A stretch of DNA of 22,770 bases, from positions 1-22,770 of the IMG/VR virus record IMGVR_UViG_3300036403_000009. One strand, written 5' to 3'. The position numbers and the translations under genes are program-made. This document shows positions 5,441-12,261 of this stretch, piece after piece (the stretch's first letter is position 1; each line of letters begins with the position of its first letter). This stretch comes from a virus. Under the pieces are notes generated by a model, which saw only the letters and a list, made by a program, of their open reading frames with translations, ran no database searches and was not told the origin of the DNA.

Positions 5441-6296
5441 CGACATGGCCGCGATCTTCGGCGTGTCGCGTTGGAAGTCGGCCGTCGATGTGTGGGCCGA
5501 GAAGACTGGTCGCGTGGAGCTTGAAGCGGGATACCCGAGCGAGGCCGCGAAGATCGGCTCGGTCGTGGAGCCTGCGCTCCTCGCGATGGCGAGCGAGCAA
5601 CTCGGCCGCAAGGTCGTGGCTCCCTCGAGCACCTTCGTTCGCGGCGTGTTGCGCGCGAATGTGGACGGGATGCTCGATCGCTTCGAGCGCGGCTCGGACA
5701 TCGTGGAGTGCAAGTGCCACGGCTCGCCCATCGGATACGGTGCGCCGGGATCGTCGGCCGTGCCCGAGGCCGTCATGCTCCAGGTTCAGCACCAGATGTT
5801 GTGCGCCGAGTCGCAGCGCGCCTATGTGGCCGTGCTCGACGGGAGCCATCTCTCGTTCTCGCTGTACGAAGTTCCGCGCGACGAGGGGTACTGCCACGAG
5901 ATCGAGGCCCGAGCGGCCGAGTGGTGGGAGAAGCACATCGTCGGCGACACGCAACCCGAGGGGGCGTTCACGCTCGACACGGCGGCGCGCGTGACCCGGC
6001 AGTCGGGCGCGGCGACGCACATCCCGAGCGAGATCATGGAGGCGTACATCGTGGCGCGCGAGTCGGCGACGGCGGCAGACCGCGCGCTCGACAACGCGAA
6101 GGCGATGCTCCTGACCGCTCTGGGGCAGGCCGAGATGGGAGCCGGCGGCGGGTGGCGCGTCTCCTACCGCGAGCGGTCGCGGTCGGGCGTGGACACCAAG
6201 CGACTGCTCGCCGACAACCCGGAACTCGCCGAGCGATACGCGACGCGAACGACCTTCCGGGTGCTCGACGCTCGACCGGAAGGAGGCCGCGAGTGA
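5391..6296 (+). CDS. YqaJ-family (lambda Exo-like) recombination exonuclease
   Basis: 301 residues, ATG at 5391 with AGGAG around 5378-5384; an in-frame TTG at 5373 is less likely. The protein has the PD-(D/E)xK nuclease order of YqaJ/lambda exonuclease: GLGSSDMAAIFGVSRW near the N-terminus (13-28), GSVVEP with Glu60, NVDGML with Asp92, VECKC with Glu106 and Lys108, and LQVQHQM after that. Such enzymes resect double-stranded DNA 5' to 3' to expose single strands for annealing. The ERF-type annealing protein two genes downstream is the expected partner, together making a two-component phage recombination system. The C-terminal 60 residues (YRERSRSGVDTKRLLADNPELAERY) are the usual YqaJ tail. 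All catalytic residues appear present. Confidence 0.88.
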   Translation: MITDKQREARTRGLGSSDMAAIFGVSRWKSAVDVWAEKTGRVELEAGYPSEAAKIGSVVEPALLAMASEQLGRKVVAPSSTFVRGVLRANVDGMLDRFERGSDIVECKCHGSPIGYGAPGSSAVPEAVMLQVQHQMLCAESQRAYVAVLDGSHLSFSLYEVPRDEGYCHEIEARAAEWWEKHIVGDTQPEGAFTLDTAARVTRQSGAATHIPSEIMEAYIVARESATAADRALDNAKAMLLTALGQAEMGAGGGWRVSYRERSRSGVDTKRLLADNPELAERYATRTTFRVLDARPEGGRE

Positions 6297-7042
6297 AGTA
6301 CGCGATCATCTGGATGGAGGTCGTGGGCGAGAGCCTGCACCAAGAGCAGATCCCAGGCTACGCGGAGTGGTTCGAGCGAGTCTGTGAGGATGCGGCCATT
6401 TTGAGCGATCAGCGTTATTTTGAGTTGCATGGTCACCGCAGGCATCCCTTTGGTTGCTCAACTGAAGGAAATAACCTTCGTCCAATCAGCGAATACATGG
6501 TCGAGCAAAAGCACGAGACTTCCTTCATCTACCGTGCTTCGCAAACGGTTACGAAAACCGATCTCCCGTGGGTGAAGATGAAGGAACTCATGGCGCGGTG
6601 CGTCGTGGTCAACGACCCGCCGGAGCTTGAAGTCCTCAACGAGCCGGAGGTCTGGAATCCGGCCGGCCTGATCTGGAAGTACCCGGACGCGAGCACGAGG
6701 TCGGGGTACGAGTGGCGACCCGTGCTCGAGGTGATCGGGATCGACGAGCGCGAGGGCATGGCCTGCTTCGACCGCATCCGCGAGCGGCTCCTCTACTGGG
6801 CCAACGGCCCGGTCGATGATTGGGACGATGACGAGTTCGTCGATGCTCATCGCTTGTGGATGATCTCGTGGCTTCGGTTCGGGGCGTGGTTCCGGGCGAT
6901 CTACCCGACCATCGAGCCGCCGCCCTGCTCGGGTGACATCGAGGAACTCGTCGCGATCATGGATGAGCCGGATCTCGCGATGCCGGCCATGAGCGCGATG
7001 ATCGAGACGCTCCGCGCCAACAAGAAGGAGGTGGCCTCGTGA
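6293..7042 (+). CDS. Protein of unknown function between the recombination genes
   Basis: 249 residues, GTG at 6293 overlapping the exonuclease stop, with AGGAGG at about 6281-6286. I recognise no domain. It is rich in Trp, Asp and Glu (YWANGPVDDWDDDEFVDAHRLWMISWLRFGAWFRAIYP near 185-215) and likely helical at the C-terminus. The DNA coding for about residues 35-90 (6400-6560) is clearly AT-richer than the rest, hinting at a recently acquired or faster evolving segment. Position between exonuclease and annealing protein suggests a recombination accessory, but this is only contextual. Confidence 0.7.
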   Translation: MKYAIIWMEVVGESLHQEQIPGYAEWFERVCEDAAILSDQRYFELHGHRRHPFGCSTEGNNLRPISEYMVEQKHETSFIYRASQTVTKTDLPWVKMKELMARCVVVNDPPELEVLNEPEVWNPAGLIWKYPDASTRSGYEWRPVLEVIGIDEREGMACFDRIRERLLYWANGPVDDWDDDEFVDAHRLWMISWLRFGAWFRAIYPTIEPPPCSGDIEELVAIMDEPDLAMPAMSAMIETLRANKKEVAS

Positions 7043-7671
7043 CGAAGCCCACCAAGCCCACGACCGACGGCGCGCCCGTCGGCCTGCGCCGCGCGCTCAT
7101 CGCCGCCCAGAGGGATCTCAAGGCGGTGCACAAGGGCAGCGAGAACGCCTTCCACCGCTACCGCTACGCCTCTGCCGAGGACATGATGTCGGCGTGCCGG
7201 CAGGCACTCCACGCGAACGGCCTCTCGGCACGGCGCACCCGGTGGAGCACGGAGTCGAGCGAGACTCACACTTGGCTCGTGTGCTCGTACGAGCTCGCGC
7301 ACGAGTCCGGGGAGGTCGAGCACTACCCGATGGCGACGAAGTGGCCGTTCGCCGAGGAGAAGGGGCGACCGCTCGACAAGGCTCTCGCCGGCGCGCTCAC
7401 CTCGTCGCTCGGGTACTGGCTCCGCGATCTCCTCCTCGTGCCTCGTGACGATGAGGAGATGGACAAGCGCGACGATCGGGCGCACGATCCCGAGGTGCTC
7501 GGCATCGCGCGAGCGGGCCGGCTCCGCGCGCAGGCGACCAAGGCCGGCGTGACGATCGCGCAACTCCGCGAGAGACTTGCCGCTACCGGGTTGACGCTCG
7601 GCGAGGATCCTGTATCGTGGCCCGCAGCAGCAGCGGCACGCATCGCCGCCGCGCTCACGACGAGCGCGTGA
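7039..7671 (+). CDS. erf: ERF-family single-strand annealing protein
   Basis: 210 residues, GTG at 7039 overlapping the previous TGA, behind AAGGAGG (about 7024-7030). Residues 15-130 show the ERF pattern: RRALIAAQRDLKAVHKGSENAFHRYRYASAEDMMSACRQALHANGL, then THTWLVCSYELAHESGE and GRPLDKALAGALTSSLGYWLRDLLLVPR. ERF proteins (P22 Erf type) form rings that anneal complementary single strands during phage recombination and genome circularisation. The C-terminal 60 residues are Ala-rich and helical. Partner exonuclease: 5391-6296. This is the last gene of the early operon before a 519-base gap. Confidence 0.85.
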   Translation: MTKPTKPTTDGAPVGLRRALIAAQRDLKAVHKGSENAFHRYRYASAEDMMSACRQALHANGLSARRTRWSTESSETHTWLVCSYELAHESGEVEHYPMATKWPFAEEKGRPLDKALAGALTSSLGYWLRDLLLVPRDDEEMDKRDDRAHDPEVLGIARAGRLRAQATKAGVTIAQLRERLAATGLTLGEDPVSWPAAAAARIAAALTTSA

Positions 7672-7694
7672 TTCGGTTCCTGTTTCTCTCCCGT

Positions 7695-7724
7695 GCTTCG
7701 CGTCGGTGACAATCGGCGCGAAGC
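7695..7724 (+). other. Stem-loop after the annealing-protein gene
   Basis: An 8-bp perfect stem GCTTCGCG/CGCGAAGC with a 14-base loop sits 24 bases after the ERF stop. No T tract follows, so it does not meet the intrinsic-terminator pattern. It could protect the mRNA 3' end or act as a Rho-type or processing signal. Confidence 0.4.
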
Positions 7725-8150
7725 CTTCAAAGACTAGACCGCGCTCGGCGGTGCGCCTCCGCGAACGAGGCCCGAGCAAAGCAGCACGGGCGGCTCTGTA
7801 GGCCCGAGGAGATACGAGGATCGGTTCGCCTTCCGCACTTGTGCGGGGCAGTCCGTGCGACCAAGCGCGCCCGGATCGAGAAGCGAGTCGAGAGTCTTCC
7901 GCGCTGACCACGCGGGAGCCAGGTGCACTCGATGCACTTGGGGAGAGGCCAAGTCCTACCCGCGCCGATGTCCCGGCCAGACAGGATGAGAGACTTGGCA
8001 CGCGCAAAGGCGACGGCGACGGCGACGAACAGCAGTCCCCAACCACGCGCGACTTGAGGAGACTTGGGTCGCGTGGCTCCGGCTCTGGCTCTGAACAGCA
8101 GTAGTAGTAGGAGACACATCGGGAGCAGTCGTGTAGAGTAGGGATCGCGT

Positions 8151-8187
8151 CGTGCAGGATGCACGAGGCATAGCACCACAAGGAGAG
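8151..8187 (+). promoter_or_regulatory. GGA-loop hairpin and ribosome binding site of the parB-like gene
   Basis: CGTGCA GGA TGCACG (8151-8165) is a 6-bp stem whose loop is GGA. It is followed by ACAAGGAG (8178-8185), the ribosome binding site of the gene starting at 8191. ACAAGGA fits the ACARGGA core of the CsrA consensus, and the two GGAs are 25 nt apart. The same 15 bases are a DNA palindrome, so an operator reading is the alternative. Confidence 0.4.
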
Positions 8188-8190
8188 ACC

Positions 8191-9063
8191 ATGCCGGAAC
8201 GGATCGCACTATCGAAGATCGTGTTGGACGCAGGAACGCAGATGCGCGAGCGGATCGATGAGTCCGTGGTCGCCGAGTACGCCGAAGTGCTCGACCAGTT
8301 GCCGGCGGTTGCCGTGTACGCGGTCGGCCGTCGGTTCGTGCTCGTCGATGGATTCCATCGGTACTACGCGCACTCGCGCGCGGAGGCTCGAGACATCCTC
8401 GCGACGGTGATCGGCACGGGCACGATCGAGGAGGCGCAATGGATCGCGTGTGCGGCGAACGCCACGCACGGCCTGCGGCGGTCGAACGAGTCCAAGCGAC
8501 TGGCGGTCGAGGCCGCGCTCCTGCTCCGACCTGGCGCGAGCGACCGCGAGGTCGCCGCCCATGTCGGCGTGAGCCACACGATGGTCGCCAAGATGCGCCG
8601 CTCGATCGACGATGCCGCGAGCGGTAAACCTATCGAAGCCGATAGGAGTGGCAACGGTTGCCACTCTTACGGGGTCGAGGAGGATTTCCACGCCGACGAG
8701 GTCGATGACACCGAGCCGCTAGGAGGCGATCTGGAGCCTTCCGAGTCCGAGGCTCCCGTAGGGCCACCCGTCACGCTCGACGAGCGCATCGCGCACGCAC
8801 GCGCCCGGATCGGGGTGCTGCTGAAGGGACTGGAGCGGTGGCGCGCCGAGGCCGACCGCATCGCCGCCGAGGAGGCCGGATCCGGCATCCACATCGGGAC
8901 GATGGATCAGTACTGGCGCGACCTCCGGCTCTCGATCGACCGCGCCCGGCCGGCGGGGCCGTGCCCCAAGTGCAAGGGCGGCGGATGTCCCGCCTGCGGC
9001 GACCTCGGATGGATCTCGAAGATGCGCGCCCAGGTGCTGCGCGGGATCGGAGGCGACCAATGA
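8191..9063 (+). CDS. ParB/Srx-domain DNA-binding protein with C-terminal zinc knuckle
   Basis: 290 residues, ATG at 8191 behind AAGGAGAG. Residues 1-75 are a ParB N-terminal (ParB/sulfiredoxin) domain, with IALSKIVLDAGTQMRER and the phosphate-binding-like signature DGFHRYYA (53-60). Residues 100-140 hold the helix-turn-helix (SDREVAAHVGVSHTMVAKMRR). An acidic linker and a helical segment (about 196-225) follow, then CPKCKGGGCPACGDLGW, a DnaJ-like pair of CxxC knuckles likely binding zinc. No ParA ATPase is in the window, so this is more likely a phage ParB-like transcription or DNA-organising factor than part of a standard partition pair. A 17-bp palindrome lies within its own linker codons (8648-8664) and again ahead of the early operon, making it the prime candidate to bind both. 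Confidence 0.82.
   Translation: MPERIALSKIVLDAGTQMRERIDESVVAEYAEVLDQLPAVAVYAVGRRFVLVDGFHRYYAHSRAEARDILATVIGTGTIEEAQWIACAANATHGLRRSNESKRLAVEAALLLRPGASDREVAAHVGVSHTMVAKMRRSIDDAASGKPIEADRSGNGCHSYGVEEDFHADEVDDTEPLGGDLEPSESEAPVGPPVTLDERIAHARARIGVLLKGLERWRAEADRIAAEEAGSGIHIGTMDQYWRDLRLSIDRARPAGPCPKCKGGGCPACGDLGWISKMRAQVLRGIGGDQ
8646..8666. promoter_or_regulatory. Palindrome copy 2, inside the parB-like gene
   Basis: The 17-base core GTGGCAACGGTTGCCAC at 8648-8664 is identical to 1694-1710. Here the symmetry extends two more bases on each side, giving 21 symmetric positions around G8656. It falls in codons 152-159 (peptide SGNGCHS) of the ParB-like protein, in the linker after the helix-turn-helix, where sequence constraint on the protein should be low. 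Confidence 0.6.
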
Positions 9064-9488
9064 TCGACCTCAAGACAGGCGAGATGACATTCAACCTGCG
9101 ATGGGTTGCATGGTTCGTCGGATCTCCGCATTACTTGATCCAGCGGTGGGTTCTGCGCGGTTGGCTGACCTGCACGGGCGGCGGTGTGGCTGGCGAAGCC
9201 CGGTACTTCAACCTGCGACAGGTGCGGCAGGCGTATGTCTTGGGGCTATTGCTGCGCGGCAACAGCGCGACAAATGCCAGCGGCTGGATGACGGGAACGC
9301 AGCTACGCGGGATACTCAAGTCGATGCCCAACCCGCCGGCAAACGAACCGATGTGGCTACTGGTGATCCGCAAGAACGGCACTTGTTTTGCTCGTTGGTT
9401 GACGGAGTCGGAACTTGAAGATGTGCATGGCGTCGGCCTGTCTGGCGGTAGTTCCCTGCTCGGCATTCCCTCGGTTTACGGAGTTTGA
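9060..9488 (+). CDS. Small putative helix-turn-helix protein
   Basis: 142 residues, ATG at 9060 in ATGA overlap, GGAGG at 9049-9053. Residues 14-62 (RWVAWFVGSPHYLIQRWVLRGWLTCTGG...RYFNLRQVRQAYVLGLLLR) look like a MerR-type winged helix-turn-helix, with the wing ending in ARYF. The remainder is of mixed composition with no motif I know. Its DNA uses more A/T-ending codons than its neighbours. It may work with the ParB-like protein just upstream as a regulator; this is inference. Confidence 0.6.
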   Translation: MIDLKTGEMTFNLRWVAWFVGSPHYLIQRWVLRGWLTCTGGGVAGEARYFNLRQVRQAYVLGLLLRGNSATNASGWMTGTQLRGILKSMPNPPANEPMWLLVIRKNGTCFARWLTESELEDVHGVGLSGGSSLLGIPSVYGV

Positions 9489-9491
9489 CAC

Positions 9492-11132
9492 ATGGAACTC
9501 CGCCCATACCAGAGCGAGGCGATCGCCTCGGCAATGTCGGCATGGCATCGCCATAGGTCGGTGCTGATGGTCATGGCGACGGGACTCGGCAAGACCGTGA
9601 CCTTCGCCCACATCGCGCGAGCCGTGATCGAGCGCAAGCGTCGAGTCCTCGTGGTAGCTCACACGCAGGAACTCGTGAAGCAGGCGGTTCGCGCGCTCGA
9701 GCGCGTGTGCGCGTGCGAGGTCGGTGTCGAGATGGCCGAGGAGGCCAGTCCCGAGCACTCGCTCGTGACGCTCCCGCCTCCGATCGTGGTCGGCACGGTG
9801 CAGACGCTCACGGCCAAGCGCGGCAAGGGACTCCGCGTCCACAAGTTCAAGCCGGAGGACTTCGGCCTCGTGATCTTCGACGAGGCGCACCATTCCGTCG
9901 CCGCCTCGTGGCGCAAGGTCGCGGCATGGTTCGACCAGAGCGACCGCGTGAAGCGGCTCGGCGTGACGGCCACGCCCGACCGCACGGACGGGAGCGCGCT
10001 CGGCGCGCTGTATGACGAGTGCGTGTTCGACTATGGGATCCGCGAGGGCGTGCTCGACGGGTGGCTCTGCCCGGTTCGACAGTCGGTCGTGTGGGTCGAG
10101 GATCTCGACCTATCGACGATCCGCACGACTGGGGGAGACCTGAACGCCGGCGACCTCGCGGCCGTGCTCGAGCGCGAGGCCGTGCTGCACGGCATGGTGT
10201 CGGCCACGATCCAGATCGCGAAGGGCCGACGCACGCTCTGCTTCTGCGCCACGGTCGAGACGGCCCGCCACGCGGCCGAGATCCTCGATCGCCACGAGCC
10301 GGGTAGCGCGGCGATCGTGTCGGGCGAGACTCCGCCGGAGCAGCGGCGCGAGATCCTCGACGGCTTCAAGGCCGGGAGGTTCCGCTACCTCTGCAACTGC
10401 GCCGTCCTGACCGAGGGATTCGACGATCCCGGAATCGAGGTGATCTCGATGATGAGGCCAACGAAGTCGCGCTCGCTCTACACCCAGATCGTCGGGCGCG
10501 GGACTCGCACGCTTCCGGGCGTGATCGATGGCCTCGCCACGCCGGCGGAGCGGACTGCGGCGATCGCCCGTAGCTCGAAGCCGTCGATGCTCGTCATCGA
10601 CTTCTGCGGCAACGCGGGACGGCACAAACTCGTGCACGCGGGCGATGTCCTCGGCGGCGACGAGAACGCATCGACCGACCGCCTCGAAGCGATCGAGGCG
10701 ATGCGTCGGGACGGCGAGCGTGACGCGAAGGCGGGCGAGTTCGTCGAGCGCGATGTCATGGCCGAGATTGACGAGGCCGAGCGCGAGATCGAGCGCAAGC
10801 GCGAAGCCGAGAAGCATCGCGCGCTCCGCGCTCTGGCCCGGTTCACGGTGCAGGACGAGGATCCCTACGGCTACGGCTCGGGTGCGATCGCTACCGAGCG
10901 TCGCGCCGTCACGCTCGCGGATCCGCCGTCAGAGAAACAAGTGAGTTTTGCTTACAAGTTGGGCATCAAGAACGCCGATCGCTACGGCCGTCGGCAACTG
11001 GCCGCGATCATCGACAAGACCGTCGTGCCGGCGTGGCTCCGCCGGCGCGTCGCGCAGGATGGAATCTCGCTCCCAGACACGGCGACGATGCGCGACCTTG
11101 GCAAGGCGAAGCGAGAGCGCGGAATGCGATGA
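9492..11132 (+). CDS. Superfamily 2 DEAH-box helicase
   Basis: 546 residues, ATG at 9492 three bases after the previous stop, with GGAG near 9479. Motifs appear in order: Q-like RPYQSEAI (4-11), Walker A ATGLGKT (29-35), DEAH (130-133), GVTATPDR (motif III, about 157-164), then in the second RecA domain LTEGFDDPGIEVI (motif V) and QIVGRGTRT (motif VI). Residues 400-440 are a charged coiled coil, and the end (SEKQVSFAYKLGIKNADRYGRRQLAAIID) is a small helical module often found at the C-terminus of phage helicases and primases. The enzyme likely unwinds or remodels DNA in phage replication or recombination. No DNA polymerase is in the window. Length and motifs look complete. Confidence 0.88.
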   Translation: MELRPYQSEAIASAMSAWHRHRSVLMVMATGLGKTVTFAHIARAVIERKRRVLVVAHTQELVKQAVRALERVCACEVGVEMAEEASPEHSLVTLPPPIVVGTVQTLTAKRGKGLRVHKFKPEDFGLVIFDEAHHSVAASWRKVAAWFDQSDRVKRLGVTATPDRTDGSALGALYDECVFDYGIREGVLDGWLCPVRQSVVWVEDLDLSTIRTTGGDLNAGDLAAVLEREAVLHGMVSATIQIAKGRRTLCFCATVETARHAAEILDRHEPGSAAIVSGETPPEQRREILDGFKAGRFRYLCNCAVLTEGFDDPGIEVISMMRPTKSRSLYTQIVGRGTRTLPGVIDGLATPAERTAAIARSSKPSMLVIDFCGNAGRHKLVHAGDVLGGDENASTDRLEAIEAMRRDGERDAKAGEFVERDVMAEIDEAEREIERKREAEKHRALRALARFTVQDEDPYGYGSGAIATERRAVTLADPPSEKQVSFAYKLGIKNADRYGRRQLAAIIDKTVVPAWLRRRVAQDGISLPDTATMRDLGKAKRERGMR

Positions 11133-11192
11133 GCGATCGCGAGGCGCATCGGGTGCGGCGTACCATGCCGCTATCTGGTGTGGTGCTCGGGG

Positions 11193-11231
11193 CGGCAGGG
11201 GGCAACCCCTGTCGGCCTCGAGCACGAGGAG
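11193..11231 (+). promoter_or_regulatory. Tandem leader hairpins before the gene at 11241
   Basis: The first hairpin has stem CGGCAGGGG/CCCCTGTCG (11193-11201, 11206-11214, one G-T pair) closed by the stable GNRA tetraloop GCAA. The second directly follows: CCTCG AGCA CGAGG (11216-11229). The 3' arm of the second overlaps GAGGAG (11226-11231), the ribosome binding site of the gene at 11241, and would hide part of it. Only 108 bases separate the helicase stop from this gene, so this is the only leader-sized gap in this part of the map. Confidence 0.4.
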
Positions 11232-11240
11232 CGCGGCGTG

Positions 11241-11516
11241 ATGAGTGACGAGTCCAGGTTGAAGATCGCAGGATGGGCCGAGCACGAGGAGGCTCGGCTC
11301 TTCGCCGACTTCGAGCGGCTCGGGACTGACCGCATGGCCTCGATGGTCTCGGGACTCCGGCTCTCGATCGCCGTCGAGTCCGACCCGCTCAAGCGCGCAA
11401 TCCTACGGGGTGCTTACCTGTCGGCCGTTCGGTACATCGCGGACTACTGGGGGCGACCCCAGATCGGAGGCATCGATGGATCGGAAGACGCGGCTCCTGC
11501 TCGTGAGCCAACTTGA
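11241..11516 (+). CDS. Small helical protein of unknown function
   Basis: 91 residues, ATG at 11241 behind GAGGAG (11226-11231); an in-frame GTG at 11238 is an alternative. The sequence is helical and mixed in charge (GWAEHEEARLFADFERLGTDRMASMVSGLRLSIAVESDPLKRAILRGAYLSAVRYI). No family is recognised. The tandem hairpins just upstream could control its translation. The last 41 bases overlap the next gene. Confidence 0.6.
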   Translation: MSDESRLKIAGWAEHEEARLFADFERLGTDRMASMVSGLRLSIAVESDPLKRAILRGAYLSAVRYIADYWGRPQIGGIDGSEDAAPAREPT

Positions 11517-11766
11517 CCAGAGGCGCGCCGAGGTACGGGACTACTGGACATGGATCTCCGAGCAGCCTCGGGGGGCCAAGATTCTCCAAAGTATCTCCGA
11601 CACAATCGACGATATGATCGAGGACGAAACGAGATCGGCGCAGGCACGGATGCTTGCGCTACTGGCCGACTGCGGCCTACTGGAGCACATGATTAGAACG
11701 AGGCGAACGGATGAGCCAGACCGGAGCGCAGACGCAGGCGGAACCGCCGACGATCAAAGTCGGTGA
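11476..11766 (+). CDS. Small helical protein of unknown function
   Basis: 96 residues, ATG at 11476 behind GGAGG (11466-11470), overlapping the preceding gene by 41 bases in another frame. It has a helical body (LLLVSQLDQRRAEVRDYWTWISEQPRGAKILQSISDTIDDMIEDE) and a polar C-terminus. Both ends overlap neighbours unusually far (the end by 56 bases), so either this or one neighbour may start later than assigned. Function unknown. Confidence 0.55.
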   Translation: MDRKTRLLLVSQLDQRRAEVRDYWTWISEQPRGAKILQSISDTIDDMIEDETRSAQARMLALLADCGLLEHMIRTRRTDEPDRSADAGGTADDQSR

Positions 11767-11998
11767 CCTCGTGTATATCCGGGCGCGCGTCGAGGCTCGC
11801 GTGGTCGATGTGCATCGGCTCGAATACCTCCGCGAGGGCATCGAACCCGGCGAGCGGATCATCGAGGTGCCCTCGTACTACATCACGACGGTCGATCGGG
11901 ACGGGCGTGTCACGCACGGCTCCGACTTCCTTGCCGTGCACAAGGATCACATGGTGACGGCCGACCAGATCCGCCGAGCGTCGAGGGGCGAGGCGTGA
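11711..11998 (+). CDS. Small beta-rich protein of unknown function
   Basis: 95 residues, ATG at 11711, overlapping the previous gene by 56 bases. After a polar N-terminus, residues 15-80 (IKVGDLVYIRARVEARVVDVHRL...IIEVPSYYITTVDRDGRVTHGSDFLAVHKDHMV) read like a short SH3/KOW-type beta barrel. I know no specific family. It ends at TGA overlapping the next GTG. Confidence 0.6.
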   Translation: MSQTGAQTQAEPPTIKVGDLVYIRARVEARVVDVHRLEYLREGIEPGERIIEVPSYYITTVDRDGRVTHGSDFLAVHKDHMVTADQIRRASRGEA

Positions 11999-12261
11999 AG
12001 CGGAGCGCGTGCGAGTTGGAACTCCGACGCACGCGAGATGCTCTGGCCGTCACGACGGCGAAACTCGAGCAGGCCACGAGACAGCGCGACATCGCCGAGA
12101 GTCGCGGATGGCGTTGGTTGAACCATGCGATCCAAGTGGACGATGCCGTCGATGCAATGATCGAGCACATCGAGAGCGAGATCGGGCGGGGCCGTGGCGC
12201 GGCGGCGCACCACAGAATCCTCGATCGGCTCCACGAGCTCAAGGAGAGTTTCCCGGCATGA
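11995..12261 (+). CDS. Small coiled-coil protein of unknown function
   Basis: 88 residues, GTG at 11995 overlapping the previous TGA, with GAGGCG just upstream. Residues 6-36 (CELELRRTRDALAVTTAKLEQATRQRDIAES) form a coiled coil, followed by RGWRWLNHAI, reminiscent of the RGWDCF end of the genes at 3843 and 4073. The C-terminus supplies AAGGAG for the resolvase gene. Function unknown. Confidence 0.6.
   Translation: MKRSACELELRRTRDALAVTTAKLEQATRQRDIAESRGWRWLNHAIQVDDAVDAMIEHIESEIGRGRGAAAHHRILDRLHELKESFPA

Larger units (their letters stand above)
7672..8190. other. 519-bp gap with several inverted repeats; no convincing gene
   Basis: No forward frame looks coding here. Inverted repeats seen are: GCTTCGCG/CGCGAAGC (7695-7702, 7717-7724); CCGCAC TT GTGCGG (7833-7846); GTGCA CTCGA TGCAC (7923-7937); ACTTGG/CCAAGT (about 7936-7954); CCACGCG..ACTTGAGG..GTCGCGTGG (8043-8076); CGTGCA GGA TGCACG (8151-8165). 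Short direct repeats include three GGCGAC units (about 8010-8028) and GAGACTTGG twice (7989, 8059). Such a cluster between the early operon and a ParB-like gene fits a control region or replication origin. It could also hold a non-coding RNA. A reverse-strand frame with two hydrophobic stretches (start 8119 or 8209) is the only coding candidate and is weak. Confidence 0.5.

Noticed and set aside
6901-8181. Reverse-strand reading frame of 426 codons from the parB-like leader through the annealing-protein gene
   Set aside because: Most of it is the complement of the ERF gene; the part in the gap has no motif and low-complexity Ser/Arg/Pro sequence.
7672-8190. CsrB-like sponge RNA with many GGA motifs to pair with the CsrA-like protein
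   Set aside because: I counted about a dozen GGA in some 500 bases, close to what the base composition gives, and only a few are in hairpin loops or fit ANGGA.
7727-8209. Reverse-strand frame in the 519-bp gap with two hydrophobic stretches, possible membrane protein
   Set aside because: It would be the only reverse gene; the start at 8209 lies inside the parB-like gene. The hydrophobic runs come partly from simple repeats (GGCGAC, TAG) on the other strand, and no good ribosome binding site is seen. It remains possible but unsupported.
11129-11248. 39-codon reading frame overlapping the helicase stop (ATGA)
   Set aside because: Very short, Arg/Gly-rich, and it runs through the two leader hairpins; more likely untranslated leader.
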